57,021 nucleotides of DNA from Didymodactylos carnosus (lineage: Eukaryota > Rotifera > Eurotatoria > Philodinida > Philodinidae), in contig CAJNOQ010000284.1 in assembly GCA_905250885.1 (NCBI GenBank), positions 1 through 57,021 of the forward strand, given 5' to 3'. Position 1 is the stretch's first letter; each line of letters starts with the position of its first letter. The notes beneath the pieces are model-generated. The model did no database searches. It was not told where the DNA came from and saw nothing but the letters and a program-made list of their open reading frames with translations. This document shows positions 38,514 to 50,491 of this stretch, one piece after another. The translations under genes were made by a program, and so were the position numbers.

Positions 38514-40029
38514 TTTTATGCCGGAATTTGAGAGCAACACGTTCTTCAATCGTGTATTATAACTAAATTGCTGTTGTTCTTTTTAATATTCTCAAACAGA
38601 TGGTAATTTTCTCACTTCGAGAAAGCGAACGAACATACGATATCAAAAAATAACACGAATAGTTTTGATATAAGACAGAAACGGATGACTGACTGACGAG
38701 GCGAGAAAATAGCAAAAACATTTTCAAACATTATCTTGACATTTCACGCGTTTAAGACCGTAAATTGGAGTTTCACAATATCTTGGGGTAAACAAAGGAG
38801 ATTTACAGCCGAAGACATAGAGTTGCAACATCAAACACGTGGTCATGAGTAGAGATTATTCGTTTGATGTTGCAATTGTATGACTCCAACACCGTGAAAT
38901 TTTCACACAAAACTTTTCATGAAAAGTTGACTGATTTTCAACTAGATACCATAAATATACAATGCACGAGTAGACATTGATGAATTTAATGTGAATATTG
39001 TATGAAAAACATGACGAATATTACCACAACTGGATAATAAAACGTTTATGGAACAGTAAATAATATAATAATGAGATCAGACTAATACAGCAGTATGTAA
39101 TGCTACCAGTGCTCTCCATTCTATCTAGTATTTAATCGGTCTCACATATTTTCGTTTTACGGAGTGAGCTACAACTGTATCATTAATTGATCTTCTCACT
39201 AGGCAGTTACTGACTGCTTCTCACACTAAACACATCATCACTTTTGCATTTTTTAACAGTTTCATTTATGTGAGTACAAGATCCTTTTATTACAATATCT
39301 AGATCACATCAGACTGCAATTATTGATGAGTTTATAGTGACTTTAAGAGATAAACTGTCTTTTACAGACGTTTACAGGCAGCGAGAACACTCTATGTTTT
39401 TCTACGCATATCTGTTCAATAGTTATTTGTTTAGGTAAGTCAGACAGACTGCTATCTATAACATACAAAAGTTAATATCAATTTATTTTTATTATTATTT
39501 GTTTAACACGCACACACACACACACACACTATGGAAAAAAAAATAAAAGTAGAAATTTTATGTACATGAAATTGAGACTATCAAGTATTTGAAAAAAACA
39601 GAATGACTGTTATAATGAACATTCAATTACTCAAAATAGTAAATACATTTCACATGAAAGACAAAAAGAACAAGAAAAAAGCTCATATTTTGTTTGATAT
39701 TTGGTTCTATTCTTCCAGAATACAAGCTGGAATTAATCCATTATAACTAGCACTTTAAAACACAAAATCAATATTGGACTGTAAACATCAGTTGTTTCTA
39801 AACATGATAATAACAGATATTTGTATATATGGCATCAGAGTCTGCTACCTTTTCGATAAAAGAGGGGAAAACATTACTAAAACGATTATTTTACTATAGC
39901 ATGATTTAAGAAATGGGAGTTTTTCTTTATATTTCAAATTTTTGTTAGATCTTCTGAAATGAACAGAAGCGAAAAATGGAATATGTTTTCTTCATTATGA
40001 ATCACTGTCTCCAAGTGTGAACAGAAATG
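38514..40029. other. Intergenic region with hairpin and CA microsatellite
   Basis: No gene was seen. The stretch includes a perfect 14-bp hairpin stem (38823-38836 with 38862-38875, TTGCAACATCAAAC) and a CA repeat near 39509-39529. It holds the 5' flank of the secreted-protein gene and the 3' flank of the ANKRD26-like gene. Confidence 0.5.
39509..39529. repeat. CA dinucleotide microsatellite
   Basis: About ten consecutive CA units, preceded by an AT-rich tract. Confidence 0.8.
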
Positions 40030-43000
40030 TTAAATGTAATATCTTTTTCTTAATAACTCTACAACCGTGCTGCTACTTCCATTATTTCTAGAATCGTCTG
40101 CCGATAACGTCAATATGTTTCCTATTCCATTTGTCATCGTTGTATTCGTTGTTGTTGAACGTAACGGTAATTGTTTAATCGCTTGCATTCGTTCATCAGC
40201 AAGGCTTGTATCGATAGCTGTCTCTAAACGTTCTTTCAATAGTTCACTATTTGTACAAGAACACTGACTTGACGGTCGACTATTTTCGTGCGAATCATGT
40301 GAATGTAAGTGATGATGGTATTCATAATCTCCTCCACCATTTAAATGTGAGCCGACTGGAAATGAGGACGGTGTACGTGGCCTTGATGAATCGTTTGTTA
40401 ATTTTTCAATAGTTAATTGTCGTTGTCGACCTTTTTGATCGTAAAATTTTCGAGTTGTATCAATTGGCTGATGTAATGTGTGTGTAGCACGTTTTCGATC
40501 GTAGTTATCAATTAATAAATTAATATCTTGTATACGATCTAAGTCATATTTGGCACGTTCTGTTTCACCATGTATTGATTTTGAATTTTCAGTCGTTGTC
40601 AAATAAACATTATCCTGTTTTGCTTGGGTAGTAGTTACAATTGATGATGGAACAGAATGTTGTTGTTGTTTATGAAACGCTTCACGCAAACGCTCATTAT
40701 CTTTTTCAATGGACAGACGATATTGAAGTTCAAGTTCATAATTTCGTTGCAGGGCATCACACTGGAAACAAATTGATCCGCTAAAAATAGGGATAGATTG
40801 ATCAGGTCATGAGTGGAAGTCTCGAACATCGTTCCTTACTTTGAATGTTGACTACGTCTATGATGATCTTTTTTTAGATGTTTCGTCCTATCGGTGTAAG
40901 TATCGTTTGATTGTTTTTGTTGTTGATAAGTTAATCCTGTTAAAAGCATATTTTCATTTTGATATTGGTTTTCAGCAGTTATTTTATCATTTTCAATTGT
41001 ATTTAAGCGTTTAGTTAATGCTTGAAATTCATTTTTCACCTCCAATTCTTTTGATTTCGTTAATGCTTCATTTTGATATTGTAAACTTAACATTTTTGCT
41101 TCACAATCACCTTAAAAACAACGGATAGTCCATAAAGAACTGTTCACTTCTGTATTCAGTTTTTCTTAACCAATCTTTAGAGGTCAGGATATCTCACTTC
41201 GACTTTTTTACATAGATAGATAGCCCGCAATATTCTCTCTAAAATGGGAGTAAAGCGAGACCTCAATTTTCAACGGTTCGGATGTGGTATCGGATTTCGC
41301 ATGAGCCCCAGGGCTAGTACCCGATGACTTGGAGTAGCCTGAAAAGGACGTGAAACATACGTAACCTACCACGCTCAATCTGGTAGCAATGATTATTTCT
41401 GAAAAAGATTTAGAAACCTGATAAAAATCAAGTTTTACGAACATTAGGATTTTCTGGTTGTTGTCACCTAATGCTAGAAAGCTCACAGCTCGTTCAGAAA
41501 ACATAAGAACGAATTGAACACTTCAAAATACACTGTATTCAGTCTATTTATATGCTATTTATAAGAAATCTACAAACAAAAAGTTTAGAAAACTCTATGA
41601 TTTCCAAAAGGGTTTTCTAGAAGCCCTTTGAACGAAAATATGGTTCTTTCAATTGTTTGGTAGTATAAACCCGTTCAACGGACAAAATTATTCTATGCTG
41701 AAGTGTTCAATTCGTTCTTATGTTTTCTGAACGAGTTGTGAGCTTTCTAGCATTAGGTGACAACAACCAGAAAATCCTAATGTTCGTAAAACTTGATTTT
41801 GACCAGGTTTATAAACATAATAAACATAATATCTTAACATAGCTACTCCAAGTCATCGGGTACTAGCCCTGGGGCTCATGCGAAATCCGATACCACATCC
41901 GAACCGTTGAAAATTGAGGTCTCGCTTTACTCCCATTTTAGAGAGAATACTGCGGGCTATCTGTCTAAAAAGACGAAAGGTCTCTCTATGAATTTTCTCT
42001 ACTCTACTTTCAAAAAAGATTTTCGATTTTTTTTCTGCTTTATAAAGATGCGTCACAATCTCGGCTTCAAAATGATGAAAATCTGATCTATGTAGCTTTT
42101 TTCGTTCTCGAGTTAATGAAAAAATACTCATGGTCATTCTATTTTGTAGGGTGGAGCCATTTATTAGGTAGGGTGATAGTGAAATGTTGCAAAGCTTAGA
42201 GAAATCAGTGTTTTTCTCATAGTTCATTTCAAAATCGACCGACAAAAACCTATAAAATACATCAAACAATGCAGGATTATAGAGTGAAAAATTTTTCGTC
42301 GTAGTTGGAATTGATTTTGAGCAAAAGTTAAATATCTGTTACGCAAGAGAAAAAAAGAAAAGTCTGCTGGTGTACGTTTTAAAATCGCAGCTTTTAATTC
42401 TACTCGTATTATAAAAACAAATAAATCATGTTGTATGTAGGTAATGAAATTATCTATCTTTTAAACCTATAACGAAATTTTTAGGACATGTTGATGTAAG
42501 AAAAAAGTTGGGTTTAATAGTGAGCAGTAAAGATATGCAGAGTGATCCTACTCTGTCTCTAATAGGATAGCGTACGGTGGGATACAAAGTTTATAGGATA
42601 GAATAGGTTAAGATCATGAAAAACTGTTATAGGATGGGGTTAAAACTTTTGTGATAGATTGATTACACCCTAGTCCACGAAATATCATTGTTACGAATTT
42701 CCAGAAACAGAAAGCCGTTAGTCAAAACAAATGGAGTTTGCTCAAAATCTAATTGTAATGGTAAGTAGATCAACTGAAAATAAAACGACCATAACGCGTT
42801 GATGAACAGTCTAACTTTCATTGTTTATGCACATACCTAATTTGATATTTAACTGTTCAATTTGCTGTTTATATTTTCTTATATCTTCTAAACTCCTATT
42901 CCGTTGTTTTGTTTGTTCTTGTAACTCTGCGGTTAGTTTTTGTTCAATTTTTGATCGATCAAACAATAAAAGACGCATTTCATCTTGCAAACTATCATAT

Positions 43001-46000
43001 TTTGTTTTATATTCTACTTTTTCTTGTTCAATTAAATCTTTTTCCAATTTTAAACGATGAATTTCGTGTTGTAAATAGGTTTTTTCTTCACATGCTTTTT
43101 CTAAATCAATTTTATATCGAACGGTGACATCCAAAGATTCTTTATGTAGTTGTAAATCAGATTGCAATTGTCTTGTTCGTTGATGTAAATCTTCATTTTC
43201 CAAAGATAATAATTTCATTTCTTCACGGTGACGAGATTTTATTTTTTCAATATCTTCTTCACGTAGAATACCATTTGTAGTTATATTGGAGAGACCATGA
43301 GATATATGTGTCGAATTTGATTGCTGTTGAATTTTTATAAGATCGTATTTGTCTTCTTAAAAAAGAAAAAGAACACCTATGAACACCTTTTCTTTAAATT
43401 TTGATTACGATCTGATTATGTGTGATTATCCAAGTATGACAGTAAAAAAATACAAAATAACTATTTCTATACGCTCAATTGCTAACTACTTCTCTAACCT
43501 GGTTTTTACAAAATCTTATTTGTACTTTTCGTTTTTATCTCCTCTTCTATTCCCTGTTTCTACATGGTACTGCTGGGATCGAGTCAAAATGACCGAGTTC
43601 ACTGAGTTTTATCAACAATAGCATTATTCATTCTACTTGCCAAGTTCTACTTTTTGATCTTTTAACGTAGAAAATCGTTGTTGTAATAAATCTTTTTCAT
43701 CTTCAACCATTTGTAATTTAGTGCGAATCGTTTTGAGTTCATTATTTAAATTTCTTGTATTCCATTCTAGCTTTAATTTGGCTTGTTTTTCTTGTTCTAA
43801 GTTTGTTTCTGTATCTGCTAGCAATTGTTGTGTTTTATTCCACATAGCTTCAAAATTATTTTTCTTTATTTCCATATCTTTTAATTGTCGTTTTAATTCT
43901 AAACTATCTTCATGTTTTCTTTCAATTTGTCGAATATCTTCACGTAATTCATTCAGTTTACCATCCATATTTTCGTGACGAAAGGAAGATGAGGATGAAG
44001 ATAAAGAACTACGTACACCGACTTCATACATACGATGATTACTACCATTTTGATGCTGTATGTGTTGTTTTGACTGTGATTGATATAAACTCGTCATTTC
44101 ATTCGAATACTGACGTAATAACTTAAAATCGTGACCATTACCAACTGGATAATCGATATCATTTCTATTTGTTTTTTTCCATGTTACTAAACAAACAATG
44201 TCAAGTAGAAAGTTTATTTTCACTCCTGATTCGAATACTCACATTCGTCATAATCATCCTCATCGTCTTGCTCATCATTATCTGTATCTCTCGATATTCT
44301 TCGTTGTCGTTTTTTCATCATTGTTTTTGGTGTTGCTGACATAAATGGGGTATCTCGGTTTTGTAAATCCCCCGTACTATTCTGCGCTGTTGTCGCCATC
44401 TTGTAATTTGATGTTTTCACTGTATCATCTATTATTGAACTATCAATAGACGATGTTGAATCAGCTCGAGCCATTTTTGTTACAATTGCTTTTCCAGTGG
44501 GTTGAGACAATGAGGTCCTATAATAAATATTGTGATTCATCTAGAAAGTCATTGTATCTCATAGCAGCAAGTTACCATGAAAAAAATTTGAATAAAGTAT
44601 TCAAAAATATAGATCTTTTTTACGGTGAAAAAATTATCTTCATTTGAATGCTTAAAAACAGGTTTCCGAATACCCATTGTTTCTTAAATATCTGTCCGTG
44701 TGATACTTTGATTTTATGAGATTTTATTGTGCCGTAGTTAGACGATACCAACCTTTTTTGATTTATTGGTGTAGTTGCTACTGATGATGATTGAGTGCCT
44801 ACACCGCTAACAAATTTTCCTAATGGCTCTGTCGTGTGGTTTTTATTAATATTATATTCAACAATTTTAACCAGATTACTAATATCATGATGATGATTTG
44901 AACTCGCACCAGATGGATGTATTGAATGTTGAATTAAACTTGATATAGCATCACTTTTATTATCATCGTTTGGTTTTATTATTGAAATATGTTCTTCAAT
45001 TGAATCATCGGAACTTAATGACCTTGTTTGTTTTCGATTCAATAAATCGTTTTTCACTGGTTTAAATGTTGCGATTAGGTTTTCAATGGTTCCTTCTTGT
45101 GGAGCTGCTGTGGTTATTGCTCGTTTTAAATCAGCGCTGAATGGTCGTGAATCATCCCATGAAGATGATATAGTACTTTTCATCCGTTGTTTCTCGGGTA
45201 TTGGCGTATGCTGTATAAGATTTGTTATTAATTCTGTTGACGATTTAGCATGACCACTCACTGTCGATGTACTCCATGAATTTTCACTCATATCTTTAGT
45301 TGGACTTACAGCTGTAGACATGGGTGAATGATGAACCAATGTATTTTTTAATTTGTTCGAAATTTCAGGAGACATAGTTTCATGTTGTTTAACGGGCAAA
45401 GTTGTTTGCGGCAGTGGAGTGTGAGCGATAAGGTTCATCTTCAGATCCATCGATGTTTTAGGAATAGTCATGTTTGTATTCCATGAATTATCATCTTTAA
45501 CGGTTGTTTTATCTACAAGATGTAGAGCCTGACAACGACCGGTAAATAGGAGTATAAGAAACTATTGAGTCATAGTAATATAGAATAGTAGATCGTCGTC
45601 TGCTATGGCTGAAATATGACATCAGACTTCCAAGAGATCACAGAACTAATGTTCGATGACTTACAAAAATCTTAAAAACAGATCCAGGCAACTGCTGTAT
45701 ACGATAAGCCATAGCGGACGATGATCTCGCTTGGTTGCCATAGGACATCCGGGACTGCGTACTCATGACAAAACAAATATCTTTTTATTTCATGTTTCCG
45801 TGCTAAACACCACCTTTCCATAAATCTATCAAAAAAAAATCATTTTGATGGAAAATATATAAGCCCATTTTTCCATAGAAAATGAGACTAAGCAAAAATC
45901 ACAAGTCTCCATTTTTCTTAATTTAAAAGTTAGCTAGAATACTAACGGGTAAACAGCACTACTAATTGACTTTTTGTCATAGTTTTCAGCCATTTTTTAT

Positions 46001-48533
46001 CGCAAAAACTTGCTACTCAGCATGCCGATAGACCGAACGTTTTCCTAGGCATTCATGTAAAAATCTTGTGAAAATATCTGTGAGGTTTTGAGCCAGAATC
46101 AAAATAGGAAGATCCTCTTTTGAGTGTTTCTTCTTATCTCAACGCAAAAAAATGAAAAAAAATGAAAAAAAATCTCTTGCTTAGGGTTAATTGTGTCTTA
46201 ATGAGCTTGATGAGTCTAAATGGTAATAAGTTGAAAATTGTATGGTAGAGAGAGGACGATCCGGGCTGCAAAATGGCACTACATTTTCACAAAGATTACA
46301 GATATCAAATGCTATTCTTTACCTGTAATATTTTTATTGAATAAATTAACACCGTTAGTTGATGCTGTTAACTGATTCATTGTATTCCAGTTATTCTCGT
46401 TTGTATTATTATTATTATTTTGTCTTGGAGAGGCGATTTTATTTCTTACTTCTTCTTCAATCGGATCATCATCGTCGCTCACATACATCTGCTCATTTTG
46501 CTGGTCTGTTTTGAATACACTTGCTGAATTTAGGATAAATGGTAACGTACTGGCTAAACTTGAAACAGTGGTTTTTGTTGGTTTTGATTGATCAGATTTA
46601 TGAGTCGTTTTATTTTTGCCCCTTGAATACGAAGACGGAGATGACGTACCACTGTCATCATCCCAAGTTTCGCTTTTCTTTTTATTCTGTAGACGAACAA
46701 TCGTGTGAGGACTTCCTTGATGTATTGAATCGTCGACTTCATCTGACCATGAAGAGGATCGCGTTTTGATAGCATCACTAAGTGGTGTAGAAGCAACTAG
46801 TGCAGCGTAAGTATCATTCATTTTTGTTGCAACCATTGGTTTTTCTGGAAAATGTGCACTTATAGACGTATCGTCACTTTCTTTGTTTCGATTTGTTATG
46901 GATTTGATATCAAAAGTAGACGATGACTGTTTAACAGTATTAGCTAAAGGAAAATAGTCAAACGTTGTTTTTATATAGAATGTCAACTGGTGAATCATAA
47001 TCTATTTCTAATTAACTCACAACAAGCGATCAAGTTGTGTATAACCGATCCATTCAGCATGAACAATAGATAAATTAGTTGAGTAAAGCAATGAGTGTCT
47101 CAAATAACACCACAAAACTATGGTTATATTTATATGGATGCAAAATAATACCAACCTGCATTTGTAATTCTATTCTTATTATCATTATTCACTTGATGTA
47201 TTTTGTCAACACTTGGTTGTTGTAGTGGAATGTTTTTCATTAAAGATCCAAGTCCCTTCTGTTGTTCCTTACCAGTCAAAATTGTATTATCATCAGACTG
47301 TTCACCACCGACACTCTGTGTTTTTACCTTCGTTTCTTCATCTGACGATGAACTATCATCACTACTATCATTACCCATAGGATTTAATGTTAGGCCGTGT
47401 CGTTCACTAATTGATTGTTGTTGGATACTAGGTACTGACTTTTTTCTTGATTCTTGATCCTTTTGCTGTTTATCATACTCAAGAATTATTTGAGCACAAC
47501 TATTATGATGATGTTTCTTGGCTATGTCCACAGCATTCATTTGTTGATTATCAACAAGTTGTGTATCAGCATTATTTTCCAATAATATTTTAACAGTGTC
47601 TATATAATTCAGTGATGTTGCTAATATTAACGGTGTTTGTCCATTTCGATTTTTTACATTTGGATCAGCATGAGCCAATAGCAATTGATTAAGTATTTGT
47701 AAATTTTGAACTTTTATAGCTAAATGAGAGATAAGACAACATATAGACACTATTATTAAAAGTGAACTTATTAACGATAGAATTATTAAACATCATATGC
47801 TACGACTATTTTATATCTTGTTACTGTAGCACTTTTGAGTCTAAAGTGGTTACATTACATACCTAAATGTAATGGTGTTTGAAAGTCTCGATCTTGAAAA
47901 TTAACATCACATCGTTTATCGTGTGTAAATAATTGTACCAAATCTAATCTATTAAGTTCAATAGCATAATGTAATGCATTTTTTCCACTTAAATCAACGG
48001 CATTGATAAATTGACCACCATCTCCCACAAATATCAATTCTTTGACAATTTCATAATTTAATTTTGGATTTTGATTACCGCTTAATACAGCTTTAATTAA
48101 CGGTGTACGATTTTCATTATCAGTCAAATGTAATTGAGCATCTTCTTGTACCAAATATTTGACAATATTCAAATGACCACGAACAATGGCTAAATGAAGA
48201 GGAGTCTGAAAGAAAAAAAAATACTGTATACATATGTTAGAGAAATAAAAGAATTATTCTTACTCGTTTATCTTGATCTCGTATATTAATTGCACCCGGT
48301 TTTGCTAAACGTTGTACTTTATGTAGATTTCCATCCCACGATGCTTTATGTAATTTATTTTTTTCTAAATCTTTTGTTTTGATATGATAAGATGCTAAAT
48401 TTTCTAAACTGCCACCAATTGTACCACCCTGTCTCAATTTTCCACTATTATTTAATGATGTTTGTGAACTATGCAATGAATTTTTATTAGTTGATGACCC
48501 ACCGCTAAAGAGACGTTGTAAAAATTTAGCCAT
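40030..48533 (-). CDS. Ankyrin-repeat/coiled-coil protein, ANKRD26-like
   Basis: Ten exons read right to left: 48533-48264, 48205-47863, 47719-47156, 46943-46323, 45512-44753, 44517-44243, 44186-43641, 43355-42837, 41110-40840, 40780-40030. They total 1639 codons plus stop, all phases consistent. Residues ~55-275 hold about six ankyrin repeats (TPLHLAIVRGHLNIVKYL, TPLILATSLNYIDTVKILL). Residues ~280-940 are disordered and Ser/Asp-rich with repeated SSW(S/D)D and LI.HTP-like short motifs. Residues ~950-1480 are a long coiled coil rich in Lys, Glu and Gln. Order and length match ANKRD26 (about 1,700 aa in human), a centriolar distal-appendage protein; orthology is inferred from architecture. 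The junction 44753/44517 has an alternative nearby pair, and intron 43354-43642 uses a GC donor. Intron 41111-42836 contains a foldback element. Confidence 0.82.
41190..41983. mobile_element. Foldback element inside an intron of the ANKRD26-like gene
   Basis: The left arm 41190-41510 and right arm about 41690-41983 are reverse complements. The outer ~130 bp are nearly identical (CTCAATTTTCAACGGTTCGG in both senses), as is an inner block around TTCTGGTTGTTGTCACCTAA; about 75 bp differ between the blocks. It lies entirely in intron 41111-42836. Open frames across it are arm sequence. Confidence 0.75.
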
Positions 48534-50491
48534 TTCTTCAATATTTTATCTAAAAAGGTGTTTAAAATGACAACGAGAAATAAAACAAATTCTTTTCTGA
48601 AGCCATATAATTAATAAGTTTGGTCTAAATAAATACATTGGAGTAAAAAGTCATGTTTATATAAAAAGTAACTTTATAAATAATAATCAAAAAGTAAAAA
48701 AAAAAAACAGAGTATAGACGAAAACGATTTTGTTTTTAATAATCTATAATCTGTCAATTGATTTTTAGTTTGATTTTTTTGATATTTATAAATTTAAAAG
48801 TATTTTCTTTTCATATTAAATTTATTTTAAACTAAACACGTAAATAGTAACATCCTCTACAGCTGTACGCATAATAAAATATTTATATACCTGTTGAAGT
48901 CTTTCTTAGATGGAGTTGACACGTTAAAAGCAAAATGTTTCATACTCACATGTGTATGAAATCCTAGTTAAAATTTTGCATACAAACAACTTTGCATCAA
49001 TTTTGCGGCTAATATTTCTTCTCTATACTTTATATTTTGTCAAAAAAAAATGTCGTTTGTTATTATTCTTATGCAAATATAAATTAAGAAGATTTAACTG
49101 TAGTGTTATTAGATTTTTTAAAATTAAATATAATAATTCTGTTCATGAGTACTATCTAATAGAAGATCGAGAAGAAATCTGATAGAGACAATAATTTTCT
49201 TATGCTATTTCATTTTTTCATATTCCATATAATGTTGACCGCATTTTAAATCAGACCACTACTTACTTGTGTGTTTATATAATTCGAATGTTTCGTAACT
49301 GTTCATTTATGACACAAAGTTTATTTTTTTTTTTGCGATATTTTCTCTCTATATATATACTTGACTTGCGGTAATATTAAAAAAAACAAAAGGGTGAGCC
49401 ATATAGGGCGTTTTCGATTTTTTTTTTTTTTTTTTTTTTGTATATTATTTGTATAAGAAATGATGGCAGACATTTTTATTCCTTCTTTTCAAAATGTCTA
49501 ATATCAAACTCGATGAACAATTGTGTGAATTTGCATAAACATTTACCATACTGAAATCTTAACAGACAGCAAGAGAGAGAACAATATGTCCTGACAATAA
49601 GGGTGATAATTTCATAGTCACAACAATTAGATATTAATAGGACAAATATCTCGATAAAAAACAATATAAGAACTAACTTAGGTTTAATAAAACAACATTT
49701 TGATTGTTTCTGTATGGGCGCTGAGGAAAACAAAAAAACATCTCTAGAAATCAGTCTTGGGTATACGATTCCCAGGTACCACATCCGATTAAATCACTAC
49801 AAACAAAGCGAAAGGATGTTTCGTACCTGAATATATGAAAAAAATTTTTTTTTTCCTTTTTTGTTTTGTTTTTTGAAAATTTTAAAAAATATATAGCTGA
49901 TGTTTATAGGGAACATCCGTAAAATAATCTTAATGTGATATCATCTCTTTTCTGTAGTAGTAGTGCTAGTAGTAGTTGAATAATAAAGAGAAAAATATAA
50001 TATTCATGTTGCTCTTGACAATTCTTTTTCTTTTTGCAAAAGGTATGAAGAAAAGAAGAATACAAAATGAAATAGTAGACATTTTTTCTTTTCTTTCTGT
50101 TATTATCATTCTTGTTCCAGTTACCTTATCTCTGAATGTCTAATATAGGTGTATAAATTTTTGAACCATTATTCACATAGCGGAGTTGAAGAAGAAAAAA
50201 AAAACTCTCTAAAAGCACATACACATGGTCTCAAGAATGGAACTCAAAAAAAAATTCTCGTCGTCATCGTCATTTCTTTCTCATGTTTTCAATTGTCAAG
50301 TTTGATGCTTATTTGTGTTAGAAAAACGAAGCAAAACAACAGTGAGTAAAATTTGCATTAGAAGAAAAAATGTGACTAATTTTCAGATCTATTTTATTGT
50401 ACAGTCACATAAAATACATTGCTTTTTAATCATACTATAATATAAGAAAAACTGATTGAGCTTTTTTGCTTTATTTAGAACCAATCTTAGA
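48534..50491. other. Shared 5' region between divergent ANKRD26-like and kizuna-like genes
   Basis: About 1.96 kb of AT-rich DNA with a 22-base T run at 49418-49439 and many short A/T tracts. It must contain both promoters, and probably noncoding first exons (a TTTATTTAG acceptor lies at 50471-50479, just before the kizuna-like ATG). No TATA box or other element could be picked out from the background. Open frames here (48952-49182, 49476-49784) look spurious. Confidence 0.45.

Noticed and set aside
41853..42269. 138-residue minus-strand frame in an ANKRD26-like intron
   Set aside because: Runs through the foldback arm; an in-frame gene model skips it cleanly by splicing.
49476..49784. 102-residue minus-strand frame between the divergent pair
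   Set aside because: Hydrophobic, low-complexity and lacking splice or motif support.
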